From Caenibacillus caldisaponilyticus (lineage in GTDB: Bacteria > Bacillota > Bacilli > Bacillales > Sporolactobacillaceae): a stretch of DNA of 64,000 nt. Positions 16,544 to 24,699 of the stretch are shown piece after piece. The stretch lies in NCBI RefSeq assembly GCF_002003465.1, contig NZ_BDDQ01000003.1, positions 62,063 through 126,062 of the forward strand, written 5' to 3'. Numbering within the stretch: the stretch's first letter is position 1; the number at the start of each line of letters is the position of its first letter. The notes under the pieces were generated by a model. The model had not been told where the DNA came from. It was given only the letters and a program-made list of their open reading frames with translations, and did not search any database. The translations under genes were made by a program, and so were the position numbers.

Positions 16544-17494
16544 TTATTTGCCGATTTCTTTGATTTTATCGTTGTACTCGCGAACGATGTCAAAGTTGGA
16601 GTCTTTGGAAGGCGTATATCCGACGTGAGAGTAAATGTTGAAAATGATGTCTTTCCCTTTGGGGTCTTTTCCGATCGCGACGAAAGCGTCGGCGATTTTC
16701 TTTTTCCATTTGTCGTTCATGTCCGGACGGACGCTGATCGTATCGTTCGGAATCTTTTCGGTCGTAAAGAGGATTTTCGTTTTATCCCATGCGTCGGGAT
16801 GCTCTTGTTTGACAATGTTGCGGGCGTCGAGGAACACTGCAGCCGCGTCGACGTCGCCGTTCAAGAGCGCCTCGACCGCTTTGTCGTGTCCTTGAAGGGT
16901 AACGCCTTTCACGTCTTTTTGTGCATCCACGCCGTGTTCTTTCATGTAAATGGCCGGCCAGACGTAACCGGCGGACGAGGTCGGCGATTGCCACGCGACT
17001 TTTTTGCCTTTCAAATCTTTGACGTCGTTGATGCCGGAATCTTTGCGCACGAGCATGACCGCGTAGTAGTAATCGACGAGTTCATCGGTATTCGCACCGT
17101 TTTCGGGATTGACGCCGTAGCGGAGCGCTTGCAGCAGAACGTCCGCGGCGCCTTGGCTGTGGGCGATGACATAATCGGTCGGCGGCAGGAAGCCGAGATC
17201 CAATTGTTTGGATTTCATGGCTTGAACGACCGCGTTGTAGTCGGTCGTCACGGTGACCTTAACCGGAATGCCAAGCCGTTTTTGCAGGAGTTCGGCGAGC
17301 GGTTTCGCGCGCGCTTCCAAGGTTTCGGCGTTTTGCGACGGCACGAAGCCGATCGTCAATTGTTTCGGGACATAGCCCTTGCCCGAAGATTTGGAGCCGT
17401 TGGAAGCGTTGTCATCTTTATTGCTTCCACAGGCGGCGAGCACGCCCAAAAGCAAGAAGAGGGCGGCGAATAAGACCGTCAAGCGTTTGAGCAT
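16544..17494 (-). CDS. phnD: Phosphate/phosphite/phosphonate ABC transporter substrate-binding lipoprotein
   Basis: This 316-residue lipoprotein captures the substrate outside the cell and hands it to the PhnE permeases. It has a signal peptide with lipobox LAAC (Cys about 22), then the PhnD-family opening LTIGFVPSQNAETLEARAKPLA and the two-lobe periplasmic-binding fold, including KGKKVAWQSPTSSAGYVWP. The family covers phosphonate, phosphite and hypophosphite binders and the exact ligand cannot be read here. It is encoded opposite to phnCEE, unusual for a cluster normally written phnD-C-E-E. The ATG follows AGGGAGGTTCC. Confidence 0.9.
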   Translation of the reverse strand: MLKRLTVLFAALFLLLGVLAACGSNKDDNASNGSKSSGKGYVPKQLTIGFVPSQNAETLEARAKPLAELLQKRLGIPVKVTVTTDYNAVVQAMKSKQLDLGFLPPTDYVIAHSQGAADVLLQALRYGVNPENGANTDELVDYYYAVMLVRKDSGINDVKDLKGKKVAWQSPTSSAGYVWPAIYMKEHGVDAQKDVKGVTLQGHDKAVEALLNGDVDAAAVFLDARNIVKQEHPDAWDKTKILFTTEKIPNDTISVRPDMNDKWKKKIADAFVAIGKDPKGKDIIFNIYSHVGYTPSKDSNFDIVREYNDKIKEIGK

Positions 17495-17744
17495 GAAGGA
17501 ACCTCCCTAAAAATCAAAAATGTCTTCTCAATAAATATAGCATAAAAAAAGAGTTAAACATCAATTTTTTGTAAAGAAAAATTATAATTTTTGTTTAGCT
17601 TATTAAAAGTTTTTAGTTTACAAGACTGAACCGGCTCGGCGAAACGGCGGCTCTGTTTCCTCGGGTCACTGGGTCGGGCAGAAACCCAAGGGGCGGTCTG
17701 TTCATGATCATCCGGTTTGGTATACTGTAAAATAAGCGCGATTT

Positions 17745-17772
17745 TTGACAAAATACGAGATACGAGTATAGA
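17745..17772 (+). promoter_or_regulatory. Candidate promoter of the nucleotidase, with tandem ATACGAG in its spacer
   Basis: TTGACA (17745-17750) and TATAGA (17767-17772) are 16 bases apart. ATACGAG is repeated head to tail at 17753-17766 within the spacer. The predicted start is only about ten bases from the ATG. Confidence 0.45.
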
Positions 17773-17788
17773 TGAAAGGAAAGATTCG

Positions 17789-19362
17789 ATGGGAACATGT
17801 CAGGTGACGATTTTGGTGACGAGCGATGTGCACGGGCATGTGTTGCCCCTCAATTACGGAACCAACCAGCCGGAAGCTTCAGGCCTCGCGAAAATCGCGA
17901 CGCTCATCAAGCGCGAAAAAGCGCTGAATGAATATCTGCTCATTGTCGACAACGGTGACAGCATCCAGGGCACGCCGTTGACGTATCATTACGCCAAGTT
18001 CCAACCACATGAGCCGAACCCGATGATGCAAATCTTTAATCACCTCGGCTATGACGCCGCGATCATCGCAACCACGAGTTCAATTACGGCTTGGGCCTCC
18101 TTGAACAGGCCGTCCGCGAATCCCGCTTTCCATGGCTTTCTGCCAATATCGTGGACAGCAAAACGGACGAGCCGCATTTCGGCACACCTTATATCATAAA
18201 AACTTTTGCCAACGGGCTGCGCGTCGGGCTGCTTGGATTGACGACACCATACATACCCAACTGGGAAAAACCCGATCACATCCGTGGCTTGCGCTTTGAC
18301 GACGCGGTCATCTGCGCGAAGCATTGGGTGAAGCATTTAAAGGAAGAGGCAGGCGTCGATCTCGTCGTCGTTTCTTATCACGGCGGGTTTGAGCGCGATC
18401 TCGACACCGGCGAGCCGGTGGAAGCACTTACCGGTGAAAACCAAGGATATGAACTGTGCATGGAGGTCGACGGCATCGATGTTCTTCTCACCGGCCACCA
18501 GCATCAGAAGATTGCGGGTAAAACGGTCAACGGCGTCGCCGTCATCCAGCCGGGATCGTTTGGCGCCTGTCTCGGCAAAGTGACCGTCACGCTGGAAAAA
18601 ACGCCGGAAGGCTTCCGTGTGCAGTCGAAAACGTCTGAGCTCTTATGCGTCAATGATGTGGAGGCGGATGCCGACGTCGTCCGTTTGATCGCGCCGTATG
18701 AAGAGCAGACTCAGCGCTGGCTCGACCAGCCGATCGGACGGATCGAAGGGGATATGCGCATCGACGATCCGCTCGCCGTCCGACTGAAGGACCATCCGCT
18801 CATCGAATTCATCAACCGCGTGCAAATGGAGGCGGCGGGCGTCGACATCTCCAATACCGCGCTTTTCGATAATCAATCGCCGGGATTTCCCCCCGACGTG
18901 ACGATGCGCAGCGTCGTGGCCAATTATGTATACCCGAACACGCTCGTCGTCCTGCGCGTCACCGGCCGGGACATTAAAGCCGCCCTGGAGAGGTCGGCGA
19001 CTTACTTCGAAATCGACGAGGACGGCGGCGTGCGTGTGAGCGATGAATTTACGGCGCCGAAGCCGCAGCATTATAATTATGACATGTGGGAAGGCATTGA
19101 GTATGTCTTGGACATCCGGCGGCCGAAGGGCGATCGGGTGACGAAATTAAATTACAAAGGCAAGCCGGTCGATCCGGACGGTGAATATGACGTCGTCATG
19201 AACAACTACCGCGCGGCGGGCGGCGGAAATTATCACATGTATAAAGGCAAGCCGGTCGTCAAAGACATCCCGATCGACATGTCCGAACTCATTGCCAATT
19301 ACATATTGAAACACAAAGTGATCAAGGCGGAAACGGACGGCAATTGGCAAGTCGTTTATTAA
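17789..19362 (+). pseudogene. 2',3'-cyclic-nucleotide phosphodiesterase/5'-nucleotidase, interrupted by a one-base frameshift
   Basis: The start ATG 17789 follows AAAGGA and opens a metallophosphatase domain (ILVTSDVHGH, then VDNGDSIQGTP). The frame is lost at about 18067, where ATC ATC is followed by GCAAC. Adding one G gives GGC AAC CAC GAG, restoring the family's invariant GNHEFNYG metal-binding motif and joining the frame that runs to 19362. The repaired protein would be about 524 residues, with a C-terminal 5'-nucleotidase domain (about 350-500, including NNYRAAGGGNY) and no signal peptide, related to one half of B. subtilis YfkN. Everything else in both frames is intact, so this is a very recent mutation or a sequencing error. 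Confidence 0.88.
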
Positions 19363-19519
19363 GCTCCGACGTCCGGGTCCGGAACCTGGGCAAAAATAAC
19401 GGGTTGTCGTGCGCCATCGCATAGGTTGATTGCTTCATCAGTCTCGGGTGTTCGCGGGGTGCGACCCGGGATGCGAGAGAATGAGAAAAACCGCCTGATG
19501 CGGCAAGGGGAGGGATTCG

Positions 19520-20200
19520 ATGGCCGTTCGTTTGAAAAACGATTGGGGCGAACTGTTGAAAGAAGAATTTGCCAGCGATTATTATTTGCGGTTGCGCGAG
19601 TTTTTAAAGTACGAGTACACCCATCACATCGTTTATCCCGCACCCCACGACATTTATAACGCGCTGCATTACACCGCCTATAAGGATGTCAAGGCGGTCA
19701 TCCTTGGCCAGGACCCGTATCACGGGCCGGGTCAGGCCCACGGCTTAAGCTTTTCCGTGAAACCGGGCGTCCCGCAGCCGCCGTCGCTGCAAAATATTTT
19801 CAAGGAGCTGCGCGACGACTTGGGATATGACATCCCCAACCATGGTTGTTTGGTCGATTGGACGCGGCAGGGCGTTTTACTGCTCAACACGGTGCTGACC
19901 GTCCGCCACCGCGCGCCGAATTCCCACCGCGGTAAGGGATGGGAGCGCCTCACCGACAGCATCATTCGCAAGTTGAGCGACCGGGACAAGCCGATCGTTT
20001 TCATCCTTTGGGGGCGAAACGCGCAAGAAAAGGAAGCGCTCATCGATACGTCGCGCCACTTTATCATCAAGTCGCCGCATCCGAGCCCGTATTCCGCTTA
20101 CAGCGGGTTTTTCGGCAGCCGCCCCTTCTCGCGCGCGAACGCTTTTTTAAAAAGCATTGGCGAAAAAGAAATCGATTGGCGCATCCGCAACCTGCCGTGA
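19520..20200 (+). CDS. ung: Uracil-DNA glycosylase
   Basis: This 226-residue family-1 enzyme removes uracil from DNA in base-excision repair. The catalytic Asp-65 lies in GQDPYHG, the uracil-binding and leucine-loop motif [14 protein letters not shown] carries the catalytic His, and [17 protein letters not shown] is the family's central block. GGGAGG six bases upstream supports the ATG. The length matches bacterial Ung. No operon partner is evident. Confidence 0.97.
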   Translation: MAVRLKNDWGELLKEEFASDYYLRLREFLKYEYTHHIVYPAPHDIYNALHYTAYKDVKAVILGQDPYHGPGQAHGLSFSVKPGVPQPPSLQNIFKELRDDLGYDIPNHGCLVDWTRQGVLLLNTVLTVRHRAPNSHRGKGWERLTDSIIRKLSDRDKPIVFILWGRNAQEKEALIDTSRHFIIKSPHPSPYSAYSGFFGSRPFSRANAFLKSIGEKEIDWRIRNLP

Positions 20201-20402
20201 CGGCGTCGGGCGAGGCTTGCGGCGGTCGGCCGTCGCCGATCGCGCGTCCGGTTCATGGGTTATAAAAATGTAAACGTCGCCTCTTCATCAGGGACTTTTG
20301 AATGTACCGGATCGGAAAAGACCTGTGTGATCGAGCAGCCCGTTACCGCTTTTTCGTCCGGCTGTGGCAATATTATAAAAAAGAATACGAGGAGGGGTTT
20401 CG

Positions 20403-21230
20403 ATGGTGCGCGATATTGCGGATACGGTCGAGCTGAACAATGGGGTGCGCATGCCGCGGCTCGGCCTCGGCGTCTATAAGGTGAAGGACGGCGGTGAAGT
20501 CATTCAAGCCGTTCACGCCGCTTTGGAGGCGGGCTACCGGTCGATCGATACCGCCGCTTTTTATGAAAATGAAAAAGGCGTCGGCGAAGCGATCCGGACG
20601 TCCGGCCTCCGCCGCGAAGACGTGTTCGTCACGACCAAGGTGTGGAACGATCGCCAAGGCTACGAGTCGACGCTTGCCGCTTTTGAGGAAAGCCGCAAAA
20701 AACTTGGATTTGACTATGTCGATCTTTACTTGATTCACTGGCCAATCAAAGGAAAATTCAAAGAGACTTGGCGGGCGCTCGAGAAGCTTTATAGAGAGGG
20801 CTACGTCCGCGCCATCGGCGTGTCGAATTTTAAAATTCATCATCTCGAGGAACTCTTCGAGGACAGTGAAGTGACGCCTGCGGTCAATCAAATCGAATTG
20901 CATCCCCGCCTTACGCAGGAAGATGTCCGGGCTTACTGCAAGGAAAAAGGCATTCAAGTCGAGGCGTGGAGCCCGCTCATGCGCGGCCGCTTGATGGATG
21001 AGCCGACGCTCGTCGACCTCGCGAAAAAATACGGCAAAACGCCGGCGCAAATCATCATCCGTTGGGATTTGCAGCACGGGCTCATCACCATCCCGAAGTC
21101 GGTGCGCAAGGAGCGGATCATCGAAAACGCCGACGTGTTCGATTTCGAGCTTTCGGACGAGGACATGAAAAAAATCGATGCGCTCAACCAAAATCTGCGC
21201 ACGGGACGGGATCCCGACGAAATCTCCTGA
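20403..21230 (+). CDS. Aldo/keto reductase (YtbE/YvgN-like)
   Basis: This 275-residue NADPH-dependent (beta/alpha)8-barrel enzyme reduces aldehydes and ketones such as methylglyoxal. The catalytic tetrad is visible as Asp-49, Tyr-54 (in TAAFYENE), Lys-79 (TTKVW) and His-112 (LIHWP), and the NADPH-binding PKSVRKERI is near the C-terminus. GAGGAGGGG upstream gives a firm start. The 200 bases before it contain a motif nearly repeated upstream of the LysR gene at 32984. Confidence 0.93.
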   Translation: MVRDIADTVELNNGVRMPRLGLGVYKVKDGGEVIQAVHAALEAGYRSIDTAAFYENEKGVGEAIRTSGLRREDVFVTTKVWNDRQGYESTLAAFEESRKKLGFDYVDLYLIHWPIKGKFKETWRALEKLYREGYVRAIGVSNFKIHHLEELFEDSEVTPAVNQIELHPRLTQEDVRAYCKEKGIQVEAWSPLMRGRLMDEPTLVDLAKKYGKTPAQIIIRWDLQHGLITIPKSVRKERIIENADVFDFELSDEDMKKIDALNQNLRTGRDPDEIS

Positions 21231-21626
21231 CCCGTCCGCATCCGCGTCGCGCCCTCGCCCTAACCGCTTCGGCCTCCGTTTTTTAATCGGCGGATGGGGC
21301 GCGGCGTTTCCGAATAAGATGCCCGCCCGGAAGGCGGAGGCCTTTTTGCTTGATCCGGTTGAAAAAAGGCGCGGCCTCCTGCCGTACCGGCGACGATCGG
21401 CCCCAAAGGTTGATGGGTTCCGCCTGGATGGCGGTTTGAAACGGGAAGGGGCCGGGGCGACGCTTCCCGAAGGTTTCGCCCGCGGCGCCCAAGCGGGGCG
21501 GCGTGGCGGGCGCCGCTTTTGTTTTCGTTATCCACTAGGCAAACGCTGCGCGATCATTCGTTGCCAACGCATTCCTGCCCGGGATGCGGCGCATCCCTTA
21601 AATCATTAAGGAGGTCATGAAAAACC
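21231..21626. other. Gene-free stretch after the aldo/keto reductase
   Basis: The stretch is GC-rich with no ORF supported by a ribosome-binding site. It contains a short AAGGC/GCCTT stem with a T-run (about 21340-21355) and the strong terminator at 21482-21524. Confidence 0.55.
21482..21524 (+). terminator. GC-rich terminator-like hairpin
   Basis: GCGGCGCCC (21482-21490) and GGGCGCCGC (21508-21516) are followed by TTTTGTTTT. It lies 250 bases beyond the aldo/keto reductase stop, so either the transcript has a long 3' tail or an unseen short transcript ends here. Confidence 0.65.
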
Positions 21627-22574
21627 ATGAAGGCGATCGTCATTAATGCATACGGCGGAAGGGATCAACTGAAAGAATACGAAGTGCCGAAACCGTTGCC
21701 GAAGGATAACGAAGTCTTGATTAAAATCCACGCCACTTCGATCAATCCGATCGATTGGAAGGTTCGCGAAGGCTATTTGAAAAGCCGCCTGCCCTTTCAT
21801 TTCCCGATTATTCTCGGTTGGGACGCGGCCGGCGTCGTCGAACGGGTCGGCGCAAAGGTCACCCGCTTTGAGGTGGGTGATCGCGTCTTTACGCGGCCGG
21901 CGACGACCGAACGCGGCACGTATGCCGAATATATCGCCGTCGACGAGGCGCACGTTGCCCCCATGCCGAAAAACGCGACGTTTACGGAAGCGGCCGCCGT
22001 TCCGCTTGCCGGTCTCACCGCTTGGCAAAGCCTTGTCGAATTCGCCGGCCTCAAAAAGGGCGATCGCGTCCTCATCCACGGGGGTGCGGGCGGCGTCGGC
22101 AGCTTTGCCATTCAAATCGCTAAGGCGAAAGGCGCGGAGGTCACGGCCACGGGCAGTTCCCAAAGCGCCGAAATCATTAAAAATCTCGGTGCCGATCATT
22201 TCTTGAACTATGTGACCGATTCGCTTTCCGATGCCGGCGAATTTGATGTCGTCTTGGATACCATAGGCGGAAAGACGCAAGAAGAAAGCTTCGAGGTCCT
22301 CAAGCCGGGCGGTGTGCTCGTGTCGATCTTGCAGGCGCCGGATCAAGAAAAAGCCAAGGCGAAAAACGTCAAGGCGGGTTTGATCTGGATGGAGCCGAAC
22401 GGCAAACAGCTGGAAGAGCTCGGAAAAATGATCGAAGACGGCCGCTTGAAACCGCTCATCGATACGGTGTTGCCGTTCAGCGAAGAAGGGCTGAAGAAAG
22501 CGCACGAACGCAGCGAAAGCGGCCATGCCAAAGGCAAGATCGTTATAGAAGTCGTCAAAGACGAAACCCGATAA
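21627..22574 (+). CDS. NADP-dependent zinc-free alcohol dehydrogenase/quinone oxidoreductase (MDR family)
   Basis: This 315-residue enzyme has a GroES-like N-terminal domain (about 1-120, SINPIDWKVREG and GWDAAGVVERVG) and a Rossmann domain with GGAGGVGSFAIQIAK (about 150-165). The zinc-ligand cysteines of true alcohol dehydrogenases are absent, as expected of NADPH:quinone reductase-like members. AAGGAGGTC lies twelve bases before the ATG. It is followed at 49 bases by a short-chain dehydrogenase, so the two may be co-transcribed. Confidence 0.9.
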   Translation: MKAIVINAYGGRDQLKEYEVPKPLPKDNEVLIKIHATSINPIDWKVREGYLKSRLPFHFPIILGWDAAGVVERVGAKVTRFEVGDRVFTRPATTERGTYAEYIAVDEAHVAPMPKNATFTEAAAVPLAGLTAWQSLVEFAGLKKGDRVLIHGGAGGVGSFAIQIAKAKGAEVTATGSSQSAEIIKNLGADHFLNYVTDSLSDAGEFDVVLDTIGGKTQEESFEVLKPGGVLVSILQAPDQEKAKAKNVKAGLIWMEPNGKQLEELGKMIEDGRLKPLIDTVLPFSEEGLKKAHERSESGHAKGKIVIEVVKDETR

Positions 22575-22623
22575 AAACCGCTTGTCTCGGGCGAGAGAAA
22601 GCGGAGGATGAGGGGGTGAAGCG

Positions 22624-23373
22624 ATGAACGGGACAAATCGGGTCGTCGTCGTGACCGGCGGGGCGAACGGCATCGGAAAAGGGGTCGCCGAGGCGTTCGC
22701 CCGCCGCGGGGACGCCGTCGTGCTCGCCGACATCGACGACAACGCCGGCGAACAGACCGCTGCGAACATCCGTAAAGCCGGCGGCGATGCGCATTTTCAT
22801 CACACCGATGTCCGCCGTCCTTCCGATGTGGTGGCTCTTTTTAACTACGTGCGCGACGCGTTCGGTCGCGTGGACGTTTTGATCAATAACGCCGGGGTTT
22901 CCCGCTTTAAGCCGATGGACGAATGGACGATCGAAGAATGGGATGACGTGGTGAACATTAATTTGCGCGGTTATTTTCTGTGCGCCCGCGAAGCCGCCAA
23001 GCTGATGAAGGAAAAAAACATTCACGGTTCGATCGTGAATATCGCTTCGACGCGAGCGCTCATGTCCGAAAAACATTCGGAAGCCTATGCGGCGACGAAG
23101 GCCGGCATCATCGGATTGACGCATGCATTGGCGGCGTCTTTAAGCGAGGCGCGCATCACGGTGAACGCGATCAGCCCGGGGTGGATCGAAACGGGCGATT
23201 ACGGCGCATTGAGCGAGCGCGACCATCTTCAACATTTTTCCGGCCGCGTCGGCAAACCTGAAGACATCGCGAAAGCGTGCCTTTATTTGTCGGATGAAAC
23301 GAACGATTTTGTAACGGGCATTAACCTGATCGTCGACGGCGGGATGACGCGGAAGATGATTTACGAAGAGTGA
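22624..23373 (+). CDS. Short-chain dehydrogenase/reductase
   Basis: This 249-residue classical SDR uses NAD(P)H on an unknown alcohol or ketone. It carries the TGGANGIG cofactor loop (11-18), NNAG (about 88-91) and the catalytic Ser-142, Tyr-155 and Lys-159 (YAATK). An Asp after the second beta strand (LADIDD) suggests a preference for NAD. GGGGGTGA lies four bases before the ATG. It probably shares a transcript with the preceding MDR gene. Confidence 0.92.
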   Translation: MNGTNRVVVVTGGANGIGKGVAEAFARRGDAVVLADIDDNAGEQTAANIRKAGGDAHFHHTDVRRPSDVVALFNYVRDAFGRVDVLINNAGVSRFKPMDEWTIEEWDDVVNINLRGYFLCAREAAKLMKEKNIHGSIVNIASTRALMSEKHSEAYAATKAGIIGLTHALAASLSEARITVNAISPGWIETGDYGALSERDHLQHFSGRVGKPEDIAKACLYLSDETNDFVTGINLIVDGGMTRKMIYEE

Positions 23374-23531
23374 TCTTTTGGCAGCGTCGGTTCGTGCGAC
23401 CGACCGGTGCGCTCTTTCGCAAACCTTCCAAAGGATCGACCGGGCGGCTGCGGCGATGAAACGGCTCGATTCCGGACAAACTAAGCCAAAGCGCATGGGC
23501 GCGATCATCTTTTAGCAAGGAGGCCGTTTCA

Positions 23532-23708
23532 TTGGACCGCCAGGAAAAACGAAAGGCACCTGACACCCCGACGATCGCGACCGGAATCGACGACGATGCG
23601 GAGCTCGAGGCGAAGGCCACCAAAGAAGAGGTGGCCCGGGGGGATTACACGCGCGTCACTCGGCTCGTATGGGATGGGCCGCGCGATGCAGACCAACCTG
23701 CCCCGTGA
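23532..23708 (+). CDS. Small acidic protein of unknown function, TTG start
   Basis: A perfect AAGGAGG (23517-23523) stands eight bases before a TTG that opens 58 codons ending in TGA. The product is highly charged and has no cysteines or membrane segment: a basic start (DRQEKRKAP), an acidic middle (GIDDDAELEAKATKEEVA) and a C-terminal RLVWDGPRD. It resembles in style the small spore-associated proteins of Bacillus, but I cannot name a family. The intrinsic terminator at 23809 would end its transcript. Confidence 0.6.
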   Translation: MDRQEKRKAPDTPTIATGIDDDAELEAKATKEEVARGDYTRVTRLVWDGPRDADQPAP

Positions 23709-23808
23709 GGACTCTTTGGCGGGCTCAGGCATGCCAATCGGTCGGCACGCCGTTCCTTTCGATTGGAGAAGGGTGGGCTTGTCCGCACCCGCAACAATAA
23801 GGATCGCC

Positions 23809-23828
23809 GCGCGCGATCCTTTTTTATT
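23809..23828 (+). terminator. Bidirectional terminator between the small ORF and hsp20
   Basis: AAGGATCGC and GCGATCCTT enclose CGCG and are followed by TTTTTATT on the plus strand. On the minus strand the same stem lies just past the hsp20 stop and is followed by TTATTGTTGC. Confidence 0.8.
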
Positions 23829-24309
23829 CGATGTCCAAAGTTTGGCGGGTTTTCGGATATTTCGGGCCCCTAATTTCCAGGATGCCGTTGCGGTAGCTGG
23901 CCCGGGTTTGCGGCCTGTGAATCGTGTAGGGCAGCGGGATGACGCGTTCGGCCCGATGGTAGCGGCGTTCCCGGCGGTAATAATTGCTGGCTTCGTTGTT
24001 TTCCTCAAGCTGTTCGTTGTTGATCACGGCGATTCTTAAGCGGTCCCCAAGCGTTTCGATATGAATGTCGTCCTTGTCGACGCCGGGAAGGTCCGCCCGC
24101 ACGATCCATTCCGTCTCCGTTTCATACACGTCGACGGGAAAGCCCCAAGCCAACGGATGATTTTGAAAAAAAGCATCCATGGAGTCCAAAAGACTGCGGT
24201 GGAAATCGCTGTTAAAGAATTCATCGATCTTCCTCAATAAATCGCCGCCGATGAACGGCACCACTGGATTTTCGGGTTTTTTCGGCAAGTTTTGGCCGTT
24301 GTCCGTCAA
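23824..24309 (-). CDS. Hsp20/alpha-crystallin-family small heat-shock protein
   Basis: This 161-residue protein is an ATP-independent holdase that binds unfolding proteins. The alpha-crystallin domain spans about 55-155, with the opening PVDVYETETEWIVRADLPGVDKDDI and the closing ASYRNGILEI. The frame is open from 24342, but AAGGGGGAG lies six bases before the TTG at 24309 (LTDNGQ), which is the better start. It resembles B. subtilis YocM/CotP more than class I heat-shock proteins. No CIRCE element is visible upstream. Confidence 0.9.
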   Translation of the reverse strand: MTDNGQNLPKKPENPVVPFIGGDLLRKIDEFFNSDFHRSLLDSMDAFFQNHPLAWGFPVDVYETETEWIVRADLPGVDKDDIHIETLGDRLRIAVINNEQLEENNEASNYYRRERRYHRAERVIPLPYTIHRPQTRASYRNGILEIRGPKYPKTRQTLDIE

Positions 24310-24471
24310 TCTTATCTCCCCCTTGATCATTGGCTTCAACAATAAGGTATGGTGGGCATCGGGCGATGGTGTAGACGGACGCCCGCTCCCGAGGGCCTCG
24401 GTTGGCGGCGCACGGATGCCTGAACCGGAAAAACGTTCACCTCAATGTCACCATTTTGTGAAAGTTTTTGG

Positions 24472-24500
24472 TTGACGGCGGCTCGCACGCTTCATAAAAT
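24472..24500 (+). promoter_or_regulatory. Sigma-A promoter of the Mn riboswitch/terC transcript
   Basis: TTGACG (24472-24477) and TAAAAT (24495-24500) are 17 bases apart. The predicted start is about ten bases before the aptamer. Confidence 0.75.
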
Positions 24501-24514
24501 TAAAGTAATTAAAC

Positions 24515-24612
24515 AGCCCAAAGGGGAGTAGCCGGACAGCAAGGTCGTCATTACGGGACGCCGTCCCCGGCCTTGTTGGCAACGTTACCGTTGTTGGCAA
24601 GACCTTTGCCTT
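24515..24612 (+). ncRNA. yybP-ykoY manganese riboswitch aptamer
   Basis: The aptamer opens with the family hallmark AAAGGGGAGTAGC (24520-24532), continues with GTCGTCATTACGGGACG and closes with GGCAAGACCTTTGCC. The P1 helix is formed by AAAGG (24520-24524) and CCTTT (24603-24607). This class senses Mn2+ and turns on efflux genes; here it sits between a promoter and a TerC-family gene, its classic target. The closing strand doubles as the left arm of the terminator, a standard on-switch arrangement. Confidence 0.92.
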
Positions 24613-24638
24613 AAGACAGGCGAAGGTCTTTTTGTTTG
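24599..24638 (+). terminator. Riboswitch-controlled intrinsic terminator
   Basis: AAGACCTTTGCC (24599-24610) and GGCGAAGGTCTT (24619-24630) form a 12-base stem followed by TTTTTGTTT. Its left arm overlaps the 3' strand of aptamer P1, so ligand binding should prevent termination. Confidence 0.88.
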
Positions 24639-24670
24639 AACAGCCTTCGCCTGATCGGGCGGGGGCTGTT
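24639..24670 (+). promoter_or_regulatory. Second hairpin of the riboswitch leader, next to the ribosome-binding site
   Basis: AACAGCCTTCGCC (24639-24651) and GGCGGGGGCTGTT (24658-24670) form a 13-base stem with two G-U pairs and a six-base loop, ending 12 bases before AGAAGGGG. Its left arm CCTTCGCC is also the exact complement of GGCGAAGG in the terminator, so the two structures exclude a third pairing between them. Confidence 0.65.
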
Positions 24671-24699
24671 TGAATTCCAACAGAAGGGGCGTAACGTTG

